64,000 bases of DNA, taken from assembly GCF_900110835.1 (NCBI RefSeq), contig NZ_FOJG01000001.1:3565499-3629498 (forward strand), read 5' to 3'. Position 1 is the first letter of the stretch. Every line of letters starts with the position of its first letter. Position numbers and translations under genes: made by a program. The notes below the pieces were generated by a model. The model made no database searches. It worked only from the letters and a program-made list of their open reading frames with translations, and was not told where the DNA came from. This DNA comes from Chitinophaga arvensicola. GTDB lineage: Bacteria > Bacteroidota > Bacteroidia > Chitinophagales > Chitinophagaceae. Positions 31,988 through 40,595 of the stretch are shown piece by piece.

Positions 31988-34405
31988 TTACTTCATTATA
32001 ATTTCTTCAAAGTTTCTTGGTACTACAAATGAAATAGTATTATCTGTTTGCAGATTGGCGGCAGTTAAGACGATTGCTTGTCCGTCTACCAGCAGGGTAG
32101 CAGGCTTGAACGGCAGTCCGTGTACTGTTACGCGGTAATTTTTATATGAAGATTCGTAGTTGACAAAAAACTGTTTTTTCAGATACAGTTGTTGTGCCGT
32201 AGACCGTTGCTTGAAGCGGATCACATTGTACTGGCCATTTTTGTAGCCATAATGATCACCGGCATCTTCATATAGCACGCTTTTCACTTCTTCTTCCCCG
32301 AAGTATACATGAAGCAGCATTTCCGTTACCGGTGTTTGCTGGGTGTATTGCATGGCAGGGTATTCCGGTAGCACGGCGCCGGCTTTTACAAACAGCGGCA
32401 TTTCATCCAGCGGTGTTTTCACCGTAACGTTACTGGCGCCGGTAAATGCCTGGTCATTGAAGAAGTAGTACCATTTGCCTGCGGGCAGGTATACCGATTT
32501 TTCCTGCATGCCTTTTTCGCTCACGTGACTGATCAGCAGCGAATCGCCGAACATAAACTCGTGGTTACAGTTGTAGGTGGCAGGATCCTTCTGTGCCACA
32601 AAAGCCAATGGGCGCAACATAGGCGTACCATGTGCGGAATATTGCCAGAAGGTGGTATACAGGTAAGGCAGCAGTTTATATCTTAAGGTGATAAACTTAT
32701 TGACTACTTTTTCATAATCGGCGCCAAAGCTCCATGGCTCCTGGTTAAAGCCGGTTTCATTACTGGCGGAATGGGTACGCATCAGCGGATGAAACACTGC
32801 CAGCTGGATCCAGCGGGTATAGAGTTCTCCGTCTGGTTCACCGATAAAGCCGCCGATATCGCTGCCGGTAAAGGAGATGCCGGAAACGGATAAGCGCTGG
32901 CATTGCACACTGGCCAGCCAGAGATGTTCCCAGCTGGATACGTTGTCGCCCGTCCATACAGAAGACCAGCGTTGTACACCGGAGTAGCAGGAGCGGGTGA
33001 TGAGGAAAGAGCGTTGTGGCATCAGGTATTTTTTCATACCGGCAGCCGTGGCCTTACTCATCAGGTGACCATATACGTTGTGTGCCTTGCGGTGACTTAC
33101 TTCTTCTCCATCATAATCGTGGCGCACATCTTCCGGGAAAGTACCCATTTCGAATACGGCTGGTTCGTTCATATCGTTCCACACGCCGCGAACGCCCGTT
33201 TCTGCCAGGCTTTTGCAAAGGCCGGCCCACCAATCGCGTACTTCGGGGTTGGTGAAATCGGGGAACACGCATTTACCCGGCCATACATCTCCTTCCATGA
33301 GCGCACCATCGGCACGTTTACAGAAGTAATTATTTTTGATGCCTTCCTGGTAAACGGCGTAATCGGTATCGACTTTAATACCCGGATCAATGATCACCAC
33401 CACTTTAAATCCTTCTGCCGCCAGTTCCTTGATCAGGCCAGCCGGATCGGGGAACCATTCCTTGTTCCAGGTAAAGCAGCGGAAGCCTTCCATATAGTCG
33501 ATGTCGAGATAGATCACATCGCAGGGGATCTGGCGTGTCCGGAATTCTTTAGCGATTTCCTTTACCCGGGTATCCGGATAATAGCTCCAGCGGCACTGGT
33601 GGTATCCCAAAGCCCAGAGGGGCGGGAGTTCCGGGGTACCGGTAATTTTTGTATAGGATTCAGCCACTTCCAGCAGGTCGGGGCCGTAAATAAAATAGTA
33701 GTTCATTTCACCGCCACGGGCCCAGAAACTGCATGCATCTTCCCTTTCCTTACCAAAATCGAAGATGGTGCGGAAGGTGTTGTCGAAGAAGATACCGTAG
33801 CCGATACCGTGATGCAGGCCATAGTAGAAGGGAATATTGCGGTACAAAGGATCGGTTCCTTTCTGATAACCGTAGGCATCTGTACCGTAGTTTTCGAGGC
33901 GTTTGCCCCGGAGGTTCAGTTCTGTCGGTTTATCCCCCAGACCGTAAAAGCATTCTCCTTCCTGTACTAACTTGCTGCAATACTGTATTTTACCACCTTT
34001 CAGCAGGTAGTGCTGCCAGTGATAACCCATTTCATCCTGGTTAATCACTTTGCCTTCCTTATCAGAAATAGTAATGCGGAGATTGTCGCGGGCAATAAAT
34101 ACCCGTAGTTCGTGGGTGTATATTTCAAAAGTTTCTTCCCATTCCTTAATGCCAAAAGCGATCGGTGATTCTTCGAGTGTATCGCTGGTTGCGTATGAAA
34201 AATCTCTCTGGAAAGAGCCTTCAGCTGCGTATCTGAAGCGGATGATCTTGTCGGCGATTACCCTCACCTCCAGGATTGTTTCCGTTGTATAAAAACAAAA
34301 ATAATTTCCTTCCTTTTTCCATTCCCTGATGCTATCCGGGTAGTGTTTTGCGCCGTATTTACTTGACGAGGTTTCAACTTGCATAATCTCTTTTTCTGGA
34401 TACAT
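31988..34405 (-). CDS. Glycoside hydrolase family 31 (alpha-glucosidase/xylosidase type)
   Basis: The 805-residue protein has the GH31 catalytic barrel with the nucleophile aspartate in GVWNDMNEP and the acid/base aspartate in WTGDNVSSW, then SFTGSDIGGF. An N-terminal beta-sandwich and two C-terminal beta domains complete the standard architecture. GH31 enzymes release alpha-linked glucose or xylose; the substrate here is not decided. There is no signal peptide, so a cytoplasmic role, perhaps with the nearby glycogen branching enzyme, is plausible. The start may be 34405 or 34384 (MQVETSS); the palindrome at 34403-34422 overlaps the first choice and would fit a leader of the second. Confidence 0.93.
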   Translation of the reverse strand: MYPEKEIMQVETSSSKYGAKHYPDSIREWKKEGNYFCFYTTETILEVRVIADKIIRFRYAAEGSFQRDFSYATSDTLEESPIAFGIKEWEETFEIYTHELRVFIARDNLRITISDKEGKVINQDEMGYHWQHYLLKGGKIQYCSKLVQEGECFYGLGDKPTELNLRGKRLENYGTDAYGYQKGTDPLYRNIPFYYGLHHGIGYGIFFDNTFRTIFDFGKEREDACSFWARGGEMNYYFIYGPDLLEVAESYTKITGTPELPPLWALGYHQCRWSYYPDTRVKEIAKEFRTRQIPCDVIYLDIDYMEGFRCFTWNKEWFPDPAGLIKELAAEGFKVVVIIDPGIKVDTDYAVYQEGIKNNYFCKRADGALMEGDVWPGKCVFPDFTNPEVRDWWAGLCKSLAETGVRGVWNDMNEPAVFEMGTFPEDVRHDYDGEEVSHRKAHNVYGHLMSKATAAGMKKYLMPQRSFLITRSCYSGVQRWSSVWTGDNVSSWEHLWLASVQCQRLSVSGISFTGSDIGGFIGEPDGELYTRWIQLAVFHPLMRTHSASNETGFNQEPWSFGADYEKVVNKFITLRYKLLPYLYTTFWQYSAHGTPMLRPLAFVAQKDPATYNCNHEFMFGDSLLISHVSEKGMQEKSVYLPAGKWYYFFNDQAFTGASNVTVKTPLDEMPLFVKAGAVLPEYPAMQYTQQTPVTEMLLHVYFGEEEVKSVLYEDAGDHYGYKNGQYNVIRFKQRSTAQQLYLKKQFFVNYESSYKNYRVTVHGLPFKPATLLVDGQAIVLTAANLQTDNTISFVVPRNFEEIIMK

Positions 34406-34422
34406 GGTAATACATTACCATG
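34403..34422. promoter_or_regulatory. Palindrome at the GH31 gene start, candidate operator
   Basis: CATGGTAATACATTACCATG is a 20-base palindrome perfect except for the two central bases. It overlaps the first possible ATG of the GH31 gene (34405) and lies just upstream of the second (34384). It could bind a dimeric regulator or form an mRNA hairpin near the start. Confidence 0.4.
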
Positions 34423-34641
34423 GTCTTAAATTACATAAAAATTCAGAGTACTTATAGTCCTTTTACGTTGGATGCTTGTTTTTCTGCGTTTACCCTTTAA
34501 AATAGCAGCTTTGCAAAAAATACCCGCTAATAAATAAATTACTTATTAACTTCATATCAATAAATTTACTTTTTGCTTTAACCTATTTTAGTGGGTGCAC
34601 CTTTCCAGGAGCACCTTTTTGTTGGCCGTGAACTCATCCCC

Positions 34642-35844
34642 CTACTTTTCCTCCAACAGTCCTGTATTCACACCATGTGTTGCCGGGCCTTTGTGTTCCG
34701 GATCCAGTACAGCAATATTTTTACCTGCCAGGAATACGCGGTGTCCTTTTCTTGCTTTTACAGCCACGTTGAATCCGTTGCCGATTTTTTGCCAGTTCAT
34801 GCCGCCGTCTATAGAAATATCCGTGCCGGAAGTACCGGTGGCGACCAGATGGCTGTTATTGATCCAGGCTACGCACGACTTGTAGCCGCCTGGCGGCGTA
34901 ACCGGCGCAAACCAGTTGCGGCCTCCGTTGGTCGTTATCATACAGTTCCCTGCTCTGGCAGTGTCCTGTTTATAATCGCCTCCTACTGCGATACCTTGGC
35001 GGGTATCCAGGAAAGCGATGGAAAAAACACCCCTAGTTGCGCTGCCCTGCACCACAGGAATCGTATAGGCCTGCCAGTTATTTCCGTTTTTAAGCGTCTG
35101 TTTGTTGCTTTGTTGCTGACTATCGTTGTGCTTGCGCGAGCTACTTTTAAAAAGCCGGGCTACACTGCCGCCGGTCGCAAAATAAACGTTATTTCCGGGA
35201 AGTGCCACCACACTGGTACCGCTGGCGGCAAAAATGGCTTCTCCTTCGTTGGCATCGGGCAATGTTGAAATGGGGTCGGGTTCCCAGCTGCGGCCGCCGT
35301 TATGTGTGCGAATGACAGTAAATTGATGCGCCAGCGGGTCGCCGATAGCAATACCTTCTTTATCATTAAAAAACTGCATGGCGTCGAAGAAGATGCCCTG
35401 GCGGTCATCCCGGAATACCTGGGTCCAGGAAGTTCCCCCATCTACGGTTAAAAAAATCAGGGCAGGCTCCCCGGCGTTCAGTACAATGGCTTTACGCGCA
35501 TCAAAAGCATAGAGAGAGCGCCAGTCGCAGCTATCGCAGCCGGGTACGATATGCCATTGCCAGTGTTCTCCGCCATCGGTACTGATACCCACCTGGCCAC
35601 CGGTGCCGGAAGCCCATACAATATTATCTGTTACCGCGCTGAGTCCCCGGATACTTTTCACCGGGGTAACAGCAATTGTTCTTACTTCATAGGGCGCCGG
35701 CGGCTGTTGCGCTCCGGCCGGCAGAAAAAGAAATAACAATGCAGCGAAAAGCAGGTAGCAGATACCCCTGCGTCCGTTAGGGGCGAAAGGCCACTGCCAT
35801 GTGTTTAAGGCGAACCGTACGATCGTTGCGTTGGCTGTTGTCAT
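34642..35844 (-). CDS. Secreted YCF48/BNR-type beta-propeller protein
   Basis: The 400-residue protein has an N-terminal hydrophobic signal (YLLFAALLFLFLPAGAQ, cleavage near AQQPP) after about 28 residues of cytosolic-looking sequence; the true start may be nearer the signal. The mature part consists of propeller repeats with Asp-box-like motifs: GISTDGGEHWQW, FLTVDGGTSWTQV, IRTHNGGRSWEP, MITTNGGRNWFAP and DISIDGGMNWQKIG. YCF48-like proteins act in assembly or binding; many Bacteroidota homologues are annotated as oxidoreductases without proof. A divergent sensor kinase gene begins 145 bases away. Confidence 0.83.
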   Translation of the reverse strand: MTTANATIVRFALNTWQWPFAPNGRRGICYLLFAALLFLFLPAGAQQPPAPYEVRTIAVTPVKSIRGLSAVTDNIVWASGTGGQVGISTDGGEHWQWHIVPGCDSCDWRSLYAFDARKAIVLNAGEPALIFLTVDGGTSWTQVFRDDRQGIFFDAMQFFNDKEGIAIGDPLAHQFTVIRTHNGGRSWEPDPISTLPDANEGEAIFAASGTSVVALPGNNVYFATGGSVARLFKSSSRKHNDSQQQSNKQTLKNGNNWQAYTIPVVQGSATRGVFSIAFLDTRQGIAVGGDYKQDTARAGNCMITTNGGRNWFAPVTPPGGYKSCVAWINNSHLVATGTSGTDISIDGGMNWQKIGNGFNVAVKARKGHRVFLAGKNIAVLDPEHKGPATHGVNTGLLEEK

Positions 35845-35989
35845 AGAGTATATTATTTAAATCCAATCTGTTATCAGCAAGAAAATTACAAAATTGCTAC
35901 AAAGTGTGACACAGATTTATATATTTGCAAAATACCTAACCTGCTTACTCATTAACAATAATCAAGTGCATCAACCGCATCGCTTAAAA

Positions 35990-38900
35990 ATGTTTATCCT
36001 ATGCTGCATAACGGGATTGCTTCCCGGGTTGCTCCGTGCACAGGATAAGCCATACATTTTTGACAGCTACAGTGTTAATGAGGGACTTTCACAAAGCACC
36101 GTCTTTGATATTACCCGCGATGACCAGGGATTTATGTGGATTGCCACCCGCGATGGTGTAAACCGTTTCGATGGCTATACCTTTAATGAATACCGCTATA
36201 AACCCAGTTCGCTCTATAAAGCAGGAGAGGGCAAAGGGGAACTGGTTCCCAGGGGCTCTACCGGCAACCGCGCTGTGATCAACCGCTTCGATCTGAAAGG
36301 ATACAAAGGTTTTTCTTTTTACAAAGATAGTCGCTCGCAACTGCTGCTCGCCCATAACAACGGCATCAGTGTATACGATAAATACCGGAACAATTTCGCC
36401 GGTGTGTTTGAAGATACGGTGTATGTAAATGCACAGGAGCGCGACAATAATGCGAAATTTATTATCCTGGGAGAAGATACCGCTGCCAACAACCTCTGGG
36501 TATGGCGGCCTATGAAAGGATTGTACGTACTGGATAATACCACCTATAATAAACGCCGGATCATTCTGTACCCGCCGCAGTTTACACAGAGAGGCATCCT
36601 GCCTACCGTAGCCATGAAAGATGGGAATACGATCTGGATGAACGGAGACCAGGGAGAACTGTACTCACTGAATATTAAAAACCTCCGGATCTCAACGTAT
36701 TGTTTACCAGGTGTAGGCAGCAAACCATTACTCCGCAACCTGAACAAGGATTCCATGATCATTGTGAGTGCGGGGCATATTACCATCTTCAATAAACAAC
36801 GTAATAAATTCAGTGACCTGGCCTTTGATATCAAGAATGAAAAGGGAGAACCTTTTATTCCTGCTGTGTCGGAAGTCGATCAGTTTGGCAATGTGTGGAT
36901 AGGTGGCAGCGACGGTGTGATCATTTACAGTATTGCACGGAATGAGATTCTGCGGCATATTGTGAGCTTCAACACTTTTGAAACACGGTCATTCAATGAT
37001 GTATCCTGTCTGTATCGCGACCAGTCCGACAATATGTGGGTAGGGACCGATGGAGATGGCATGAAAAAATATTCGCCTCACAAGAAAGTCTTTAACCTGT
37101 ACCGGTCTCCCTATATTACCCACAACATGGTGCAGGCGGTTTACAAACATGACGATGGTAAACTGTATGTAGGGCTTATGCGGGACGGACTGAATATTTA
37201 TGAAGACGGAGGCAAGTTCCTGGAGCGTATTTCGAATGAATTATATCCGGGAAAATTTCCGGGCAACGACCTTGGCGCCATTTGCCGGGAGAACGGCGAC
37301 CAGCTCTGGCTTCATTTTGCAGGGATGCATATCGGGTTGTTCAATGTAGAAACGAAGTCATTCCTCGATCTGACGGGGAAAGTAACTGCGTTGGGTTTAC
37401 CCACACAAAAGGATCCGTTTCCGTTCCTGTTCAAGCGTACCAATGGCCAGTTATATTTCAACTATGGCAGCTACCTGCTGATGTTTGATGACACCAATAA
37501 AGGCTACGATGTAGCGGTGGTGCATAATTTTACCGATGAAGTACTGACTACTTTTTATGAAGATTATATGGGTAACCAGTACGTGGGTACGAAATCAGGA
37601 TTATATGCTAAAAGTGTAGCAGATTCCCGGTGGAAGAGTTACTATCTTCCTGCCGGCTCTACGGTAAAATCTATTAATAAGAATGCGCATAAAGAGTTGC
37701 TGGTGGCCACCAACAAGGGATTATTCATTATGGATGATGCCGGCAGAATCAAGCAGCATTACAATAGTTACGACAATCCCAAACTGATCAATGATTACAT
37801 GTATGGGGTGTTGCTGGACGATAAAGACAGAATTTGGGTAAGCCACAATAAGGGGTTATCGCAGATTAATCCGTTAACAGGAGAGATCACCACGTACAAC
37901 TATGAAGATGGATTGCAATCCAATGAGTTCAATACCGGTGCTTTTTACAAATCAATTGACGGGGAATTATTTTTCGGAGGGATCCGTGGCGTGAATGGTT
38001 TTTATCCGAAGAACTTCCGGGATAACCTGTCGAATGCCAAGGTGATTATCCGGAGGATGGAAGTGCTGGATAAGCCTTATGAATCAGATACGGCCATTTC
38101 CCTGCTGAAGAAAGTGGAACTGCCATATAACCAGAATACGATAGCGATAGAATTTGTGCCACTGGAATATACCAATCCGTTGAAGAACAAAGTGCAGTAC
38201 AAGCTGGAAGGAGCGGATGAAGACTGGGTACAGGCGGGTACTTTCCGCATGGCGAGGTATACGAATCTACATCCCGGGAGTTATATTTTTAAACTGCGGG
38301 GATCGAATAATGATGATATCTGGAGTACGGCGCCTACCACGCTGGAGATCGTAATCCGGATTCCATTCTGGCAGTCGCTGTGGTTCCGCTTTTTGCTACT
38401 GTTGTTGTTGCTGGGTATTGCGTACTACTTCTCTACTTTATACCTGGATTATAAGATACGGCATGAGAAGCTGAAGCTGGAGAAAGAGCAGGCGGTAGAC
38501 CAGGAGCGGGCGCGTATTTCAAGTGATATGCATGACGATCTTGGATCGGGATTATCGACCATCCGTTTATTGAGCGAGGTGGCGAAGCGTAAAATCCAGG
38601 ATCCCACTCAGACGCGGGAAATAGAGCGTATTTCTGAAACGGCAGGAGAGATGGTAGACAAAATGAGTGAGATCATCTGGGCGATGAGTTCATCGAATGA
38701 TTCGCTGGCTAACCTGATCGCCTATATGAGAAGTTTTGCGGCAGAGTTTTTAGAGCATGCGCATATTACACATCAGTTTTATATTCCGGAAACGATCCCT
38801 AATATCAAGCTGAGTGGGGGAACGAGAAGGAATATCTACCTGGCAGTGAAAGAATCGCTGCATAATGTGGTGAAGCATGCAAAGGCCACCGAGGTAATTG

Positions 38901-39091
38901 TAGAAGTAAAGATGCATAAGAATATGACGATCATGATAAAGGACAATGGAAAGGGATTTGACCAGGAGAAAGTAAGATTATTCGGAAATGGTTTAAAAAA
39001 TATTCAAAAGAGGATGATATCTGTAGGGGGAAATGCGGATATCAGCTCGAACAATGGAACAATAGTTTTTCTCGATATCCCACTAAATTAA
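35990..39091 (+). CDS. Two-component sensor histidine kinase with beta-propeller sensor
   Basis: From MFILCCITGLLPGLLRAQDKP the product has 1033 residues with a signal peptide. The periplasmic part holds two-component-propeller repeats (QGFMWIATRDGVNRFDGY, DNMWVGTDGDGMKKYS, DRIWVSHNKGLSQIN) and a Y_Y_Y domain (about 700-780), as in the SusR-like carbohydrate sensors. One membrane helix is at about 798-818. The cytoplasmic part is a HisKA_3 kinase with the phosphorylated histidine in SSDMHDDLGSG (about residue 847), then a HATPase domain. Unlike hybrid Bacteroidota kinases it has no receiver or DNA-binding domain. The response regulator gene follows 48 bases later. A longer start at 35894 is less likely. 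Confidence 0.9.
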   Translation: MFILCCITGLLPGLLRAQDKPYIFDSYSVNEGLSQSTVFDITRDDQGFMWIATRDGVNRFDGYTFNEYRYKPSSLYKAGEGKGELVPRGSTGNRAVINRFDLKGYKGFSFYKDSRSQLLLAHNNGISVYDKYRNNFAGVFEDTVYVNAQERDNNAKFIILGEDTAANNLWVWRPMKGLYVLDNTTYNKRRIILYPPQFTQRGILPTVAMKDGNTIWMNGDQGELYSLNIKNLRISTYCLPGVGSKPLLRNLNKDSMIIVSAGHITIFNKQRNKFSDLAFDIKNEKGEPFIPAVSEVDQFGNVWIGGSDGVIIYSIARNEILRHIVSFNTFETRSFNDVSCLYRDQSDNMWVGTDGDGMKKYSPHKKVFNLYRSPYITHNMVQAVYKHDDGKLYVGLMRDGLNIYEDGGKFLERISNELYPGKFPGNDLGAICRENGDQLWLHFAGMHIGLFNVETKSFLDLTGKVTALGLPTQKDPFPFLFKRTNGQLYFNYGSYLLMFDDTNKGYDVAVVHNFTDEVLTTFYEDYMGNQYVGTKSGLYAKSVADSRWKSYYLPAGSTVKSINKNAHKELLVATNKGLFIMDDAGRIKQHYNSYDNPKLINDYMYGVLLDDKDRIWVSHNKGLSQINPLTGEITTYNYEDGLQSNEFNTGAFYKSIDGELFFGGIRGVNGFYPKNFRDNLSNAKVIIRRMEVLDKPYESDTAISLLKKVELPYNQNTIAIEFVPLEYTNPLKNKVQYKLEGADEDWVQAGTFRMARYTNLHPGSYIFKLRGSNNDDIWSTAPTTLEIVIRIPFWQSLWFRFLLLLLLLGIAYYFSTLYLDYKIRHEKLKLEKEQAVDQERARISSDMHDDLGSGLSTIRLLSEVAKRKIQDPTQTREIERISETAGEMVDKMSEIIWAMSSSNDSLANLIAYMRSFAAEFLEHAHITHQFYIPETIPNIKLSGGTRRNIYLAVKESLHNVVKHAKATEVIVEVKMHKNMTIMIKDNGKGFDQEKVRLFGNGLKNIQKRMISVGGNADISSNNGTIVFLDIPLN

Positions 39092-39138
39092 CATACATTT
39101 GTTTTTAATAACATTTAAGTGTTATAATTCCTTTAAAC

Positions 39139-39807
39139 ATGACGGTATACTCAAAGAAGAAGTCCCAGGATAACATGGACACTATCACTATTGCGATAGT
39201 AGAAGATAATCATGATATCCGCACGGCTATGGAATTGCTGATTAATGGTTCTGACGGTTATGCCTGTGTTGGGACATTCAATAATGCTGAAACGGCGGTG
39301 GAGCAGATACCTCAGCTGATGCCCAATGTGGTGCTGATGGATTTTAACCTGCCGGGCGGCATGAATGGTATTGAATGTATTGCGCAGTTGAAACGGGAGC
39401 ATCCCGATATGCAGTTTATGATGCTGACAGTATATGAAGATGATGATAAGATCTTTATGGCGCTGGAGGCCGGTGCGAGTGGTTATATTCTCAAGAAAAC
39501 ATCTCCCGGTGAATTACTCGAAGCGATCCGTGATCTGTATGATGGCGGTTCTCCGATGAGTTCGCAAATAGCCAGAAGGGTAGTGGCGTTTTTCCAGAAG
39601 CAGGCGAAACCAAATCCGGCGCTGGAAGCCCTGACTACGCGTGAGAAAGAAATCCTGGATCAATTATCCAAAGGATACCTGTACAAAGAAATTGCGAGCA
39701 ATCTTTTTATCAGTATTGAAACGGTAAGACGTCACGTGCACAATATCTATGAGAAATTGCACGTACGCAGCCGTACAGATGCTGTCAACAAATATTACAA
39801 CCGATAG
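39139..39807 (+). CDS. NarL/FixJ-type response regulator
   Basis: The 222-residue protein has an N-terminal receiver domain with the acidic pair in IVEDN and the phosphorylated aspartate in NVVLMDFNLPGG, and a C-terminal LuxR-type helix-turn-helix, LTTREKEILDQLSKGYLYKEIASNLFISIETVRRHVHNIYEKLHV. It is very likely the partner of the HisKA_3 kinase just upstream, since that class works with NarL-type regulators. An alternative start, MDTITIAIVEDN at 39175, removes twelve residues and fits the domain boundary better; I keep both as possible. Target genes unknown. Confidence 0.93.
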   Translation: MTVYSKKKSQDNMDTITIAIVEDNHDIRTAMELLINGSDGYACVGTFNNAETAVEQIPQLMPNVVLMDFNLPGGMNGIECIAQLKREHPDMQFMMLTVYEDDDKIFMALEAGASGYILKKTSPGELLEAIRDLYDGGSPMSSQIARRVVAFFQKQAKPNPALEALTTREKEILDQLSKGYLYKEIASNLFISIETVRRHVHNIYEKLHVRSRTDAVNKYYNR

Positions 39808-39814
39808 TCAGATA

Positions 39815-39872
39815 ATTCAGGGATTTTATTGTTTCATGTTATATGGAGCAACAAAATCCCTGAATGCTTTTA
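39815..39872 (+). terminator. Two-tier terminator after the response regulator
   Basis: ATTCAGGGATTTT at 39815-39827 pairs with AAAATCCCTGAAT at 39853-39865. After an A-C mismatch an inner stem TTGTTTC/GGAGCAA (with G-U pairs) closes it, loop of nine. GCTTTTAT follows. Confidence 0.88.
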
Positions 39873-39971
39873 TCAGCGGTGTCCGGCTTTAGGCTTGAAC
39901 ACCAGGTGTACAGACAATACCACAGCGGCAATCAACAGACAGGCGAGTTTAAATAATAAACCAGTTTTCAT
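39873..39971 (-). CDS. Small membrane peptide, 32 aa
   Basis: The frame starts MKTGLLFKLACLLIAAVVLS and ends VHLVFKPKAGHR. It has a lysine-bearing N terminus, one hydrophobic helix of about 18 residues and a short basic tail. It lies between the response regulator terminator and another small gene, both on the minus strand. No family is known. Expression is not shown, but the codons and the shape resemble the other small membrane peptides of the window. Confidence 0.5.
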   Translation of the reverse strand: MKTGLLFKLACLLIAAVVLSVHLVFKPKAGHR

Positions 39972-40109
39972 AGGATAGGGATTATACGGTTAATAGGTAA
40001 TATGGTTAAGTCTGAGACATAACTCTCCCTGATGGCTATTGCCAGGCTGATGTGACCAGTTGTGAATATTGTAATAAAGCCGGTTGTTGTAATTATATAG
40101 ATGTGTTGA

Positions 40110-40259
40110 TCATCGCATCATCTGCCATGAATCAAATTTCCGGATAAGGCGCAGGAATTTATTTCCGATGCTGTTATCCTGTTCTTTTTTAATGAAGTAG
40201 GTTGCGACCAGCGCCACCAGAATAACTGCAGTAAGCAGTAAGAGAAATAGTATTTTCAT
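40110..40259 (-). CDS. Small membrane peptide, 49 aa
   Basis: The frame starts MKILFLLLLTAVILVALVAT and continues YFIKKEQDNSIGNKFLRL, ending IRKFDSWQMMR. One hydrophobic helix of about 20 residues is followed by a basic, amphipathic tail, the shape of a tail-in cytoplasm or membrane-peripheral helix. It is upstream of, and on the same strand as, the 32-residue peptide (138 bases between), so the two may be co-regulated. No homologue recognised. Confidence 0.55.
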   Translation of the reverse strand: MKILFLLLLTAVILVALVATYFIKKEQDNSIGNKFLRLIRKFDSWQMMR

Positions 40260-40595
40260 AAGGACATAGGTTAGGATATCTCAAAAAAGTTGACTTATGT
40301 AAATATAACGATATTTTTGATATAAGGTTTCTTTCACATTAACTTTTTTTATACCATTTTCATGTGATCACCCCGAAAATACCCTTTACCACGCTTCCAG
40401 TCCTCGAAATATAAAATTTAACAGTCTTAATACATTGATAATAAATATTGTAAGCATAGTGTATAACTTATACTTGGGATGATTCCCTGAATCCTTTATT
40501 TTTGCCAGCAATCACTTTTTGCTAAAAGATTTAGTATCCTTGCAGAAGATTGAATTACCTACGAAACAATAGTATTTAGGAAATTATAATATATT
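40260..40595. other. Intergenic region before parE
   Basis: The 336 bases are AT-rich and hold no gene I can support. TATCCTTG at 40535-40542 resembles a -7 element for parE but a matching -33 box is not at the right distance. The promoter of the 49-residue peptide must also lie here on the minus strand. Confidence 0.5.

Noticed and set aside
32903..33970. 355-codon frame antisense to GH31
   Set aside because: Long antisense frames occur often here because of codon bias; no start context or domain is visible and GH31 motifs are unambiguous on the other strand.
34592..34621. GGTGC/GCACC hairpin with a T-run, plus strand
   Set aside because: It has a terminator shape but no plus-strand gene ends before it; the genes on both sides are on the minus strand, and on that strand no T-run follows.
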